Source: Hemerocallis citrina
Lineage: Eukaryota; Streptophyta; Magnoliopsida; Asparagales; Asphodelaceae
NCBI GenBank assembly: GCA_017893485.1
Contig: CM030365.1
Coordinates: 33,571,000-33,634,999, forward strand
Reading direction: 5' to 3'
DNA: 64,000 bases
The stretch's first letter is position 1. Each line of letters opens with the position of its first letter. Below are positions 22,228 through 35,774 of the stretch, one piece after another. Under the pieces are notes generated by a model, which saw nothing but the letters and a program-made list of their open reading frames with translations, was not told the origin of the DNA and made no database searches. Position numbers and translations under genes: made by a program.

Positions 22228-25200
22228 TGTAACGCCCCGAATTCTAAACACATGTAATTCGTAGCACAACAGGATCTTTTACTTCAAATTCGTACAAATT
22301 GACAAGAAATTTAAAACTTTTTATTTACAACATGTTCTTTACAACAGAACAACGGAATTTAAAATGAATACAATACAATCTACAATAATAAAAATTCTTC
22401 AATCTTGTAACAACTCATCATAGTGACTTCAAGTCCATGCCAAATCCAATCCTGCAACTAGAAAACTGTGGGCACGTCAGTTGCATGCAACTAACGCAAT
22501 GCTATAATGCAGCGATTCTTCTACTTTAGCAAACACAAAATTGAAAGCAAACAGAAAAAGTAACTACCCTAGTGTGTCAGTGTATGATATGAACTTATTG
22601 CCTAATGCAGATTTTACACTACGATGATACTAATGCACACTTGTTCAAATTCTATGCATCCCATACTACATAGGTCCGAGAGCAAGCCCTTATCGTACTC
22701 CTCATTATAAGGTTCATTCCCTTAATATTAAATATTACTATAGTGACTAATGTAAGGTTTAGATATCCTGTGAGTATCTAGTACTGCCCCGACAATTCTT
22801 GAGAATCACTCTCCCACCACGAGTCGTAACTCCGATAATTTGGAGGCAAAACCCACACCGCAAGCCATGACCCGATAATTCTTGAGAGTCATTCTCCCAC
22901 CGCGAGTGATTTTCGGACATCATGCCTCACACCCCCATAATTTGTAGACGAAACTCACACCGCGAGTCATATGGTACCTCATCACACAAATACCCCATAA
23001 GCGTCGCCTTGATCCTGATAATTCTGAAAAAATATCTTCCACCTTGAGCAATTTTGGACATCATGCCTCACACCCCGATAATTCTGAAGATAATCTTCCA
23101 CCGCGAATCTTGATCGCGATAATTCTGCAGAAATATCTCCAACCGCAAGTGATTTTGGACAACATGCCTCATGCCTCGATAATTCAGGAGATAATCTTCC
23201 ACCGCGAATCTTGATCCCGATAATTCTGAAGAAATATCTCCCACCGCGAGTGATTTCAGACATCATGCCTCACACCCCGATAATTCTGGAGATAATCTCC
23301 CACCGCGAATCAAATAAGGCCCTCATTTTCGTGTTTGCCCATACTTCATCATATCTCTCTCTAGTGCTTGTCCTTAGGTTTGATTATAATTAATAATACC
23401 TAGAGCTAATTTACCCACCGGACTTAAATAAAAAACTAAGAATGTTAACTGGGTACTTCTCAAAGAAAAAGTTAACCCACACTGGATACTTCTCAAATTC
23501 TTTTTAACACAACTGGCGGTATTCTAGAACCGCTCACTCTAGAACAAACAACCATCTCAAAAGAGATCACATAGATTACATCTAACCTCATCATAAACAT
23601 CTCATTCATTATTCATCATTCCTTTTTTATCTATTCTCTTTGTTATCATTAATCATGAGGTAACAAGCTTCTTATAGCAATATTCAATACTTGATGAATT
23701 AAAACCCTTATAAAAATAACATGTTTAACATTACAACTTCATCCTTTAATTATCTCTTAATTCCTCATAAGGTATATCTTACTAACATTCCAATTTTAAA
23801 TTCAATTTTATACATTGCAAGAGTTTTAGGACAACTAGATAAAAGACATCAACCCAATGGTAATAAAATGAATCATATAAATTCCAATACTACTCCAAAA
23901 ATAGATTTATTAGTTTCATAGGAATCATAAATGAGTCCACTACAACTTTGTAGTTAAGTTCATCTAAAATCATCCCCAATTACTTCATCTAAATTCATTT
24001 GCAAAACATTAGGTTCACAGTCAGAAAATTACAGCTCATGCTATTTGTAAAAAATCATAGAAAATTCTATACTTCATGAAACTTTGTGTTCTTTAGATCA
24101 AATTAAAGGTATACAGATCTACTATAACTTTGTAAATATATGTTTCCCCAAAATAGTATGTCTATAACCATGAATTCTTCGAAATATACAGTCGGGTCAA
24201 AATATTATACAGATAGCCACTAATCAATATTGTAAAATTCATTATAAATTCAATTCTTCATGAAAAATTGATTTCTTGGACTTTACAGAAATGTTAACGA
24301 GTCGACTTCAAGTTCTTAATTTTGACTTTTCTCAAAATTCTTCATCTAAGATGTCGAAATGATCAAAATTTGAAATGTATACAAATTTCCAGCAACTAGC
24401 CAACTGCTAACCAATCCTAAATTTGGATTTTATTAAAATAGTAAACGACATCCAAATATTATGTAATTTTAAGGAGATGTTCTTGACATACACGAGATGC
24501 TCCTATAAAAGTTTTAGATCTAGATTTCTTCTAGTTTAATAGTTATGGTTTTTTTGAAGTGCAACTAGAACTCAAAACAGAACCTTATGAAAATTCCCCA
24601 AATCAAACATATCATAATTTGACATATTCAATCAACAACAAATAATCTAACATGAATGTTTATTTTATATAAGTTATCATGCATCTAACAATTCACACAT
24701 GTCAAATATTCTACTAATAAAACTATATTAGAAAGTTGAAGAAATACCTACCCCAAATATAGAATTTCTAGTAGTAGAATTCCTAAAAAGTAATGCTCCA
24801 AAGCTCCCAGCTCCCGAAAAAATGGCCGGCCTCTTCCTAGCACAACTCGCAAGCTCTTCTCCCTCTTTTTCTCTTTTGTTTTTGTTTTGAGATATGTTAT
24901 TCATGAAAAAAGTAGGGACTATTTATAGGAAAATTGTGGTCAAAATAACTCCCCACTTTCCAAAATAACTCTCCGCTTCCCACTAACTCACACCACTCTC
25001 CCTCATTCTCAACCATGGTGAGAAACACGTGCACGTGTAGTTAATGTGTGTGCACAATCTTTATACAAATTTTATTATTAATTTTTATTAGGTTAGATGT
25101 GTGTGTTACACATGACAAGTGTACTAAACTAACTAATTTTAAATGTACAATTTAGTGCACACAAAATCAATCATGCGTTTTAAAATAATTTTAGTGGGCT

Positions 25201-25648
25201 ACAAAATGGATTTAGGCCTAGTGGATTTTAATTAAAATAAATCATACAATTGTGACTAGAAACATGAGAGAAAAAATATTCATGACTCAAGAAAATTTTA
25301 GGAACCAACATGTGCACTGCAAACACGTGCGTTGTACGTATCAATACAAAATAAATTTGAGAGAACAAAAAACAGTATAAAATTCGTAGAACATGTATAT
25401 TAATAATGTTACATATATTTCACGTAACTGTAAAACATACGTAATCGACACGTGTATTGAAAACACGTGCAATACACGTAAAAACACAAAGATTAAAATT
25501 AATATTTGAGTTGGCTCAAAATAGAATTAAAATGAATTTTGAGAGAACGGAAAACATATAAATAATCAGAATATAGAAATACGTATGATATTTATATAAA
25601 TTACGTTTCGAAGATTACTCGTAACAGTACAAAATACATATGCATAAC
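22228..25648 (-). mobile_element. 5' LTR of element H (minus strand), outer end cut at G
   Basis: On the plus strand it begins TGTAACGCCCCGAATTC. It shows the LTR motif ATGCATCCCATACTACATAG (22653-22672), a 101-bp tandem array (22790-23312), a donor-like site near 24750 (minus AGGTATTTC) and a minus-strand TATAAATA (24920-24927). Beyond it lies a U3 rich in CACGTG. No clear TGTAA start is seen before the E-type sequence begins at 25649, so the outer edge is probably interrupted or truncated there. No matching target duplication was found. Confidence 0.8.
22790..23312. repeat. Tandem array (~101-bp unit with ~50-bp half-units) in the H LTR
   Basis: The plus-strand landmark GATCNCGATAATTCTG recurs at 23011, 23112 and 23213, a 101-bp period. 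Half-units alternate around CCCGATAATTCTG and CCACCGCGAGTGATTT. More diverged copies run back to about 22790. The A LTRs (9506-9690) and C LTR (29610-29830) have short arrays at the corresponding place. Confidence 0.85.
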
Positions 25649-26409
25649 TTTCACGCCCTGCTTCCCATTATACGAGAATACAACACATAACTGAGGTCCA
25701 GCGAATAATGCAAATACATCACCATAAGCTGTATACATAATTCAACAACAATACAATAACAATCATGCAAGCACGTATAATCACAGACAGGATAATAATA
25801 AATTAAGAAACAGTTCATGACCAACAACTGGAAAGAATTATAATTACGGGTCAAACACGTTCGGAATACAATAAAGAGTAGTATGAATAAAACATGAACT
25901 AAGGAAACATGATAATTAAACAAGACTAAAACCCTTGATCAGTAACACCTTTGGGTAACTCTCCTTCTAGGCCTGTAAGTACATTATCACAAAGAAGAAA
26001 CAAGAAGATGCCTGTTAGTGCAAGTCACGGGCCGCAAGTAGTACAAGCTAGGGGGACAAGTACAAAACAAAACAAGAAAACAGAGAAAGGAGCATGGAAT
26101 CGAGTGTACAAGAATATATTACGTAACAGGAGAAATGCAACATATAAACAGGATCATGATATATAAACAGGAAATCGAGACGTCAGATAAACATGTAAAC
26201 AGGTAAACAAGAATCATGTAACTTGTAAACAAGGATTAAGTAACAGGAACATGCATGTGTACAACGTTAAACATAAGTCTATCAGGTTTTATCAGGCCTA
26301 CCTAATGTAGCAGTCATGCGTCCCATTCCACACGTTTAATGCATACAGCGTCCCATTCCACATGTTTGATACATACAATCAAGTGGACATTTAGACTTAG
26401 TAGTTGATT

Positions 26410-26580
26410 CTATAGGTCATGTACTCAGGAAAACATGTAAACTTGTAACTTGTATCGAGATACATGCAAACGTGTAACGTAAAACATTTAGCGTGTAAAC
26501 TTGTAACGTGGAACATGTAATCTCTAACTTGCAAACTTGCAACTTGTAACTTGCAACTTGCATTGGGAAACCACGAGTTC
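26410..26580. repeat. Short minisatellite (AACTTGTAAC-type) in G
   Basis: Repeated variants of AAACTTGTAACTTG and AACGTGTAACG over about 170 bp. The E copies have similar CAAGTAACAAGT arrays at the matching place (43800-43930, 54290-54440, 61610-61760). Confidence 0.6.
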
Positions 26581-28599
26581 CCATCCGAGTATGTTCTTCT
26601 ATATTGCCCACTACTAAATCTTTTCCCTTATACCCCGGCTTGTAACTTTTTATTTCAATAATCATGAATGTGAGAACGATGTCAGAACAGAGTCAAGGAT
26701 GAATCAAGAACTTAAGCAATGCAGGGAACGTATTCTAATTCATGAAATGCAAGAACAACCATATAAATATTTAAAAACCACAGGACATCAGTTCTGGACA
26801 GCAAGACATTGTTGCACCAAAATTAGATTTTCCACTACTACAGGAAATCAAATGAGAATTCGTCAAGAGTTCTAGAAACTAGACTCCTGGCCGATTCCAA
26901 CACATATACACATGATATATTACACTAACAGAAACTAGGTCAAAAATACAATCGTTTACTGACTTACTGTTCTACCAGAAAATTATAATGTCTTTTTTTT
27001 AATGTCTTACTGTTACTAGGTCAAATAATGTCTTTTTTTTAATTAAAATACTGGAATTTCATTTTAAAATGTATAAAAATTATATTCTAAACCCTAACAG
27101 GGACAAGTGGCATACTTGAAATTTTCATGACAAAATTCTATTAATACATGGCTTTTTAAATTAAGAATCAAATCCATACACTTAAAATTAGGAATCTGGA
27201 ATGTAAACCAGTCCGTAGTAAATATATCATAACTCATACATAAAAGATCGGACTATCTTTTCTATTTACACATTTCTAAGTTTTATTAACAGTATCTAGG
27301 TCAAATTAGCACTACAATCTCAGGACAACAGTATTTCTGGGTTTTTTTTGTAACTTGAAACAAATACTGTTTGATTAGAACAAGTGTTATAATCTATACC
27401 GGAATTAGACGAACATTTATAGTCATAATCTAAAATATTCTCTTTAAATTAAGGAGAGAGATCATTATTATTACCACGAAATCAATCACACAGTACAATC
27501 ACACATGATTCATGTATATTTATATATGAATTATCATCTAATTATTTTTGTGTTTATGTGATGCTTGAATTAATACGAATATTCGTGATTACGAATACCG
27601 GTTAAATAGAGATTCAAGTGGAATAGACATGTCAATGAATCAAACTATCAATATACAAAAACAGGGATATGACTTAACAATGAATTATACTTGCGGGTTT
27701 TTCAATAACAGGCTTGTACGAGAACAATAAATTTGGTACAAGGGAAACTTGCCTTAAAATGACGATGATACCGATTATAAGAATAACGAGTTTAGAATCT
27801 CAGGCAATGAAGCACGTGCGACACACGTGCTCAACAACAACAGGGACAGCAAGCGACAACAACAACGGAGCACGTGCGAGGCATGGAACCTAGTGGATCA
27901 AACAGCAACAGGGACTTCGACTGGTGGCAATGCACAGGCGGTCGAGGTGCTGGCATGGATTACTGGTGTTGGGCTTCGACAGCAAGGCGAGGAGGGTATT
28001 GCATGCTGCGGTGAGGGTGGTTTCAAGGCTGGAGGATGACGGGGGATGAGAGCCACCGGAGAAGGCGGGCGATCAACGGAAGCAGGCGGCGATTGAGCTA
28101 AGTGTCCAGGTGGTATGCAGTCGAGGGGTCGACAAGCAGGGGGTGTTGGCGACAAGGGCGCGAAGAGGACGAGGACGAAGGGAGGCTTCGATAGGTGTTG
28201 GAGGTGATGGGTGAAGGATTAGGGTGGCGACGGGATGCGAGGAGGAAGATGGTGCAGAGGTGGATGGGTTCAGGGAGTAGTGGTCGACGGTAGCTTGCGG
28301 CGATGAAGTGCAAGGACGAGGGTGGAGTTCGACTGAGGGATGATGGATTGACGGGTTGACGGTGGTGCTCTGGCTTCGGTGGAGGCAGGCAGCGACGAGG
28401 CTCTGAATTGAAGGCAAGTGAGATGAAAAGGCGAATCCGACGGTCGAGATCGAACATAAAACTTATAAGAATTAGAAGAGTACCAAATGAGTAAATATAC
28501 CATGATTGATAATTTGATGAATGAGAACAAAAAGTAGATCAAATGTTTAACTCACCAAGAAGAAGACGAACGAGACGATAAAGGGCCGAGATCAAGTGT

Positions 28600-28770
28600 G
28601 ATCGGTCGATCGGACGACTGAGATTGAAGATCAAGATGATCACGATGATCAAAAGAGATTCGACGATCGAGATCAAGATCTTGATGATGATGGAGACGAT
28701 GATCACGATCGCGATGATCAACGATTGGACGACCTAGATCAAATGGCTTGGTGATGATCAAATGGAGGAT
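28600..28770. repeat. GATC-rich low-complexity block (G copy)
   Basis: A dense run of GATCAAGAT, GATCACGAT and GATGATGGA units. Homologous blocks are at 49120-49270, 56130-56290 and 63470-63625, all in E-type LTRs between the GC-rich leader and the donor-like site. On the minus strand one frame reads as an Asp/His/Arg-rich peptide (DHRDRDHRLHHH type). Confidence 0.75.
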
Positions 28771-30358
28771 CAGACTGTTGTGATCAAGAGCTGCTGATGA
28801 TGATGATGATCTGATCGAATCGGGAGGAGATCGAGCAGCCCACAATCGAAGTGAGCAACTCACTGTTGTAATCACCCACAGGGGACGGTGGGGGCTGTCG
28901 TCGGCTGCGCACAGGGTGGCGCGACGGCGGGTGGCTGGCACGGACTGCCGGCAATAGGGATCGGCACTGGCGTCGACGTCGACGTCGAGGTGAGGTGGCT
29001 GAGCGATGGCTGCTACTGTTCGTCGGAGGGACAACACACAAGGAGGAGGGTGCGCTGCGGAGGTTAAATCCTACCCACAGGATGTTTTCACTTCTTTTCG
29101 TACAATTTTACAAGGAAATTAAAACTTTTATTACATCAGAATTATATCTTGAATTACTAAATTTACATTTATACAGCGGAAGCAATTTACAATAATTTAC
29201 TTGAATAAAATGTACAACACTTGAAACATTCTTTAAGCAGCATGCATACTTTAATCTTGTCAATCTCTTTATCCTGCATAGAAACTGTGGGTTCGTCAGT
29301 TCATTCAACTGATGCAAGGATATAATACATCAATTTTTTCCTACTTAGAAAGCACACACTTTTCACAAGCAAACTACGGGGACTATCCTATAGATGTCGT
29401 GTTGTGTTGTGCACATAGTCCTTAATGCAGTTGTTTATATTATATGAAACTAATGCACACTTGTTCGGATTTTATGCATCCCATACTACATAGGTCCGAG
29501 GGCAAGTCCTTAATCGTACTTCATCTTGTAGGGTTCAGTCCCTCGTCATGACTTAAACTACTACGGTAATTACGGTAAGTATCCTAGATGTTCTATGAAT
29601 TACGAGCCCATGTCCAGAAAATCTGGAGGGAAATCCCACGCACTGACATGACGCATCATGCAGGCAATCTCTGGACAATTCAGCCTCCGTCGTGGAACGA
29701 TGGCACCACCCGTAGTCACCAAACACCCCACAAGCGCCGCCACAGGGATGATAATTCCGGAGTAGTGCTCACGCCGTGTCATGATGCATCAAGCAGGCAA
29801 TCTGTGAATCACTCTCACACAGCCAATCCGATGGCCATCATACTCGTGTTTTTCTCACTTTCGTCACATCACCACTATGTGTCTAGTCCTTAATTATTTG
29901 AATCATGAATAAAATCAATCCCCTAGAGTTAGCACTTCCTCTATACCGGTCTTAACCATTAATTCAACAATACGACCCAAACTTGGTCTTTTCTTTTCAA
30001 TATCTCATCTCAAAAATATCTTTCAATGCCGGTATAAGGCTTACCTACCCTCTAGCTTTCAATTCCATTTCATGTTCATAGCATTTATGTATTCATATTG
30101 ATAAGACTTTTCATAATTCATCATGATATTTGATTTCACTTTCATGTACAATTTCATGCATGGAATAAATTTCATTTGTCACATTCATAATTCATTCTTT
30201 CCACATCATTCTCTTATTCTCTTTTTATCAATACTCAATCTAAAATTCACACTTTCGATTTTCCCATTATCAAAAATCTCTTTTCAAACACATTTAAACA
30301 ATACATTTATTTTTCTTTATCTAAAGACATTTAAAACTTGAAAAATCAAATAGCCAGG

Positions 30359-30437
30359 ACAGTCGACTGTTAAGGAATAGTTGGTCGACTGTTATGCGAG
30401 AATTTGAAACTTGAAAATAGTCAGGACAGTCGACTGT
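30359..30437. repeat. Repeated palindrome ACAGTCGACTGT in the C LTR
   Basis: The 12-bp perfect palindrome ACAGTCGACTGT is at 30359-30370 and 30426-30437, each preceded by CAGG. A shortened copy GGTCGACTGTT lies between them near 30383. Confidence 0.7.
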
Positions 30438-31404
30438 TCAGCAACTAAAATCTGAAATTTGGAATTTATATAGTAACTCAAGATTTTTTTAAAAACATTT
30501 AACTCTCATTTTTCATACGAATACTACCCTTTTATTTATACAAAAAGTTCACAAAAGCAACTTTGTGTTCTATTAATTACTTCTTTTCCAAAGAGAATTT
30601 CTACTTGATACTTTTTGATTATAGTTGGGTTTCTCTTTATTAAACTAATAAGTTTCTTCTTTCCTTCTTGATTAACCACAAAAATCCAATCTTTTCTTAG
30701 ACTTTGTCCTAATTTCAAAAATGTTCATTTTTCCAACAAAATAGCATGCAACTTTAGGATTCTTTAATATCAATCTTACTAACAACAACAATCATAATTA
30801 TTTAATCAATCTAACTTCATAGTATAATTCACACTTTTCACATAAACACATTCCCACATACATGAACATTTCAATAAAAAGATTTTATTCTTTCTTAATT
30901 AACATGCTAGTGTAATATCAAATTTGCACAACAATATTTCTAATCACATCATTCAATTTAATTTTACTACTTATTTCATGCAATTTCACATGGATCGATT
31001 TTTTTCTCCTTAATCATGGCACTAACATAAAGCAATATTTTCTCTTAGTTATTCTAGCATGATCAAAACACAAACCTAGCATGGTGATTATTTAGAAGTT
31101 GGAGAAAATTACCCATCTTATCTGGAGAGAAAACAAAAGAAACTCCTAAGAACTCCTAGAATGATCAAAAGAGGCATTCTTATCCTAGTTTGAGCCACCA
31201 ATTGACGTCTCCTCCTGGTATGGTAAGCAACCCGAGCCTCCCCTTGCTTCTTGAAGAAATGCCGGCCAATATAGAGGAAAGAACACAAAATTTTGAAACC
31301 CTCAATCTTTTGAACTCACTATTCTCTCAATCTTTTACTTACTAGTTGTATTTCTTTCTCTTTTTGATATAGATTAGGTGCAAAGACAACTAATGTCGGG
31401 GGGG

Positions 31405-31412
31405 TATTTATA
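31405..31412 (-). promoter_or_regulatory. TATA box of the C 3' LTR
   Basis: TATAAATA on the minus strand, followed by a C run as in A. A G-box (GCACGTGC) lies about 200 bp upstream near 31604. Confidence 0.65.
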
Positions 31413-33689
31413 ATTTTTTTTAATGAGAATAGAAGGCTAGGATTAGATAAAGTGGATAAGGATCAAGGGCCTAGATGAATTAGGGAGTTGCCATAACTTC
31501 CTATGATGGAGTAACCACCTCTCCACCTCATCCACTCTCCCTCTCCTCTTTGATACAACCTGGCCACACCTCAAAAGGTGTGCAATGCATGGGCTAGTGC
31601 ATGCACGTGCCACCCTAGTGTCCTCCATTTACAAGTTATTCATGTTAATTAAATTAATTGTCTATTAATTGAGTCTACACTACAAGTTATGCTAAAATAA
31701 AAAGGAATTAAATTAAATGGGCTTATTAATGGGCCAAAAGACCATGGGCTCTATTAATTAAATTAATTTATTAATTAATGTGGGCTACAAAGAGACAAAT
31801 TGGCCTAAGATTAAATTAGGCTTTTAAAAATAGTCTTTTTGGAAAGTAAAAAGAATAATTACTAGCTCAAACTATGAAGAAATATTTTTCTACAAAAATA
31901 CATATGAAATTATACGTTCAAAACATGTAAAATCACAAACTCTAATAAATATGTAATATCCCGGATGGATATTATATTTTATAAATTTATTTTATTATTA
32001 TTTTCGAAATTAAATTATTTTTATACGGTTTATGCTAATATTTTCGGTGTATGTATATATGCACATTTATATTGTACCAAATTAGTACATTATACAAATT
32101 GTGTGCTATGTATTTTGGATAAAATATTTCTCTTTGTCATGACAAATGGCTAAGTTTGTGATTAGGAGGATTAACCTAGGATTAAGTGTGCATGAAAGAA
32201 TTAAGGAAACTTCTACTAGAAGCTTGCACCATGCTTCCACCTCACCAATACACCATACCTCCACCTCACCCTCACACCATACCTCCACCTCACCACTCCC
32301 ATACCAAGCATGGCCGGATTGTATCCCTAGGGGGTTTTGTGCAAAATTGTAAGCACACTTTGCACTCTCCACCCTCTTTCCAATTCTATAAATACCACCT
32401 CCCTTCACTTTTGTCTCATTTTTGCAAGAACAAAAAAGGAAAGGAAAAGAAAGAGAGAACAAACACCTAACTTGAGAGTTTTTTTATTGTAGGTTTCCAT
32501 AGGAGTTTTCCTAAGAGCTAAGGGGAAAGAGAAGGTTTGCATAGGCTAGTCCTTCCAACAAGAAATTAAGGTGGGGATTTCTCCAAGTTTATGTGTGTGT
32601 GGTTTCTTTTGTTTTGTGTTGTTCTTGTTCTTTTTGGGTGGTGTTGTGTTGTTGTTTTGGTATGTTGTTATGTTAACAACTTGAACTAATTTTTGTTTGG
32701 ACAAAAGAAAGAACCTCATGAATGAAAGTAAAGGGTAGAACTAAATAAAGAAGATCATAAAGATTGACTCTTTTGGTTGTTGAAATTGTTGTTCTTATTA
32801 TTGTTATTTTGGACTAATGAGCACAAGCACATGAATATTGTGAACAAACCCATATTGGGGTTTTAGGACTTATCTTGGACTTAAATCATAAGCATAGAAA
32901 TGAAAATGTGGATGGTAGAACTTACATATTGGGCATAAAGATTGAGTCTTGTATGACTATTTGAACTACTTGGACTAAGAATATACATATGAATGGTTGA
33001 ACCCAAGTTGGGGATTCTCTACTTTTTTTATTTTGCTTGTTCCTTTTTATTAATCATATATGTATAAATGGAACCCAACTTGGATGCTAATTCTATTGTA
33101 GTGATAAAGAAACTAATTGAAGTTATTAGTTGTAGATGTTAAAAAGATCACTTTTTATGTTGACTAATTAGTGTAGAAAGAACCCAACTTGGTGTGGTTT
33201 ATGTTGTAGTTATTGAAGAAACAATTTGGAGGCCCTTGGTTGTAGTATACTAAAAAGCCCATTTTTGGGGTTAGTATAATAATAGAACTCATTTTTGTTG
33301 TTAAAGATCTTGTCTTACTAATTCTAGTCATAAGAGATAAGTTTTAGTAATTGTTGTGTGTTACTTTTGTTTCTAAATTGTAAAGGATTAAGCCTCTTTT
33401 CTTGCTTCTATAATTATAAAGGATTAGTTCCTTGTAGTATGTCTATTTTACTTTATGTTAGAAAAGACTATTTAGTTTCATGTTTCAATTGTTGCAGGAA
33501 AGCTGTAAATCATGTTAGATGTTGTAGGAAGCCCATATTTACAATGTCTGCTATATAGTAGAAAATCTAAGTTTATGTTGTCTACCATGTTGTAGGAAGT
33601 CCATGTGTATGTTGTATTTTCATGCTTGAATTATTGTAAGGATTGTGGTAAAGGATCTATGCTTAAGTTGTCTAATTTATTGTAGGAAC

Positions 33690-35240
33690 TCATACTATGT
33701 TGTAGACCATACTTATTTTGTTGTAGGATAAATGGTAGTATCCATGTTTAGGTTGAAGTAAGTATCCATGTTTAGGTTGTACTAATTATCCATGCTTAAT
33801 TATAGCAATTTTCCATGTTTAAGTTAAAATAAGTATCCATGCTTAGATTAATTGTAGGAAATTATATACCATGTTTAGATTGTTGTAGGAAAGCTATGGA
33901 CCATGTTAGATTGTTATAGGACTGATACTCATGCTATCTACTATGCTTAATTTGTTGTAAGATAAGGTAGAAAAGAAACTCATACCTACATTGTATACCA
34001 TGCTAAAGTAGTAGAAGATATCCATGCATAACAATAGTAATCATTCATGCTAAGTTGTAGTGAGTTCATGCTTATGTTGTATGCATGTTGTAGGGATTGT
34101 AGTAGAGAACTCATGTATCTCCATGCTAAGATTTTTGTAGGATTAATGTTTAAATTACCTACCATGCTTAGGAATGTTATAGGTTCATGCTTAAAATTTA
34201 TATCATGCTTAGGTTGATACTTAAGTAGTATACCATGTTAGAATGTTGTAGGTTCATGCTTAAAATGTATACCATGTTTAGGTTGATGCTTAAGTAGTCT
34301 ACCAAGCTTAGGAATGTTGTAGATTCATACTAAGTATATATCCATGCTAAGATTGTTGTAGGATTAATGTTTAAATTACCTACCATGCTTAGATTGTTGT
34401 AGATTAATGTTGAAGTTGAATACCATGCTTAGGAATGTTATAGATTCATGCTAAGTATATATCCATGCTAAGATTGTTGTAGGATTAATGTTTAAATTAC
34501 CTACCATGCTTAGATTGTTGTAGATTAATGTTGAAGTTGAATACCATGCTTAGGAATATGTAGGATTGATGTTTAAATTACCTACCATGCCTAAGATTGT
34601 TGTAGGAATGCTTGAGCGGAATGCCATGCTTAAGATCGTTGTAGGTTCCTACCATGCTTGAAATTGTTGTAGAATGATGTTTAAGGTTGTATACCATTCT
34701 AATTGTTGTAGGTTAAACTAGTAAAGAAAATCATGCTTTGTTATATACCATGCTAAATTGTTAATACTCATGGGTAATTTGTAGCAATTAACCATGCTTA
34801 AAGTAGTAAGAGATATCCATGCTTAAATCTAGTAGCTATTCATACTTTAACTTATAGTAGCTTTCTACTTAAGTTGTATTTATGTTGTAGTTGTAGTGTT
34901 AATGAAGAACTTTCGTGTTGTGGTTGTAGTATTAACTATCACATTGTAGTTGTAGTGTTTAGCAAAGAAACTATAATGCTATAGTTGTAGTGTTTAGTAA
35001 AGAAACTATCATGTTGTAGTTGCAGTGTTAATGAAGAATCTTCATGTTGTAGTTGTAGTATTAATGAAGAACCTTCATGTTGTAGTGGTTGTGTTAATGA
35101 AGAACGTTCATGTTGTAGTTGTAGTATTAACTATCAAGTTGTAGTTATAGTGTTGGTAAAGAACTATCATGCTATAGTTGTGTTAGTAAAGAACTAGCAT
35201 GTTCTGGTGGTAGCGTTAGTGAAGAACCAATCATGTTGTA
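33690..35240. repeat. Degenerate tandem repeats in LTR D
   Basis: Variants of TACCATGCTTAGATTGTTGT, AGGATTAATGTTTAAATTAC and TCATGTTGTAGTTGTAGT recur dozens of times at irregular spacing. One block of about 110 bp (34320-34430) is repeated almost exactly directly after it. The array accounts for much of the extra length of D. Confidence 0.8.
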
Positions 35241-35774
35241 GTTGCAATATCGAGTTGTGAAGTAGTTCTAGTTAATCCCCTAGAAGGAATCCCATGTTTG
35301 AGATTACATAGTTAGAGCCATGCGTGCTTGAATGGTGTATTGTAGCATTCTAGTTAAAAGAACCATGCTTGAATTATATATGGTAGTGAAAGATTAAAAA
35401 GGAACCATGAACCCATGCATCTAGCTCCTAGGTGATTCTAGCTTAAACTTGAGAGAGAACCCAAAAATCTAGTTGCATGTAGTTCTAGTTCGTTTTGGGA
35501 AAAGAAACCGTGGATTCTAGTTGTGTGAGGTTGTAATTGAAATTGGACCATATCATGGAGACATTCCTTATCCTTATGGGTAATAAGGGTTGGAAAGGTC
35601 ACTAGTAATTGTTAGCTCGATAAAAGTTGTTATGTCGCTTTAGGCTTCTCGTTGGTAGAATGTCTGTTTTAGACTATTAGTAGATTCTTCTGTTGCTTCT
35701 AATTATAGAAGATCAAGTTTACTAGTAAGTACGTTTGGTTGCTTCTAGGTTTGATTACCTGTATGGTTGTTTTT

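Larger units (their letters stand above)
25649..29064 (-). mobile_element. G: truncated E-family LTR
   Basis: It starts TTTCACGCCCTGCTTCCC, equivalent to the E start TGTCACGCCCCGCTTCCC. It then follows E with moderate divergence: GTCCAGCGAATAATG, AGTACAAGCTAG, TTCTGGACAGCA and a minus-strand AGGCAAGT at 27747-27754. Between about 27760 and 28434 it differs from E (a GC-rich leader of its own). From 28434 to 29064 it is again very close to E3. It stops within the leader and joins C-type LTR sequence. ORFs on both strands of the GC-rich part are composition artefacts or leader frames. Confidence 0.75.

Noticed and set aside
27898..28457. Pro/Ser-rich ORFs in the GC-rich part of G
   Set aside because: Several overlapping frames are open at once and none is kept in E copies at this place.
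33690..35240. CRISPR-like array
   Set aside because: Units vary in length and sequence and there are no constant repeats with unique spacers; this is degenerate LTR repeat DNA in a plant genome.
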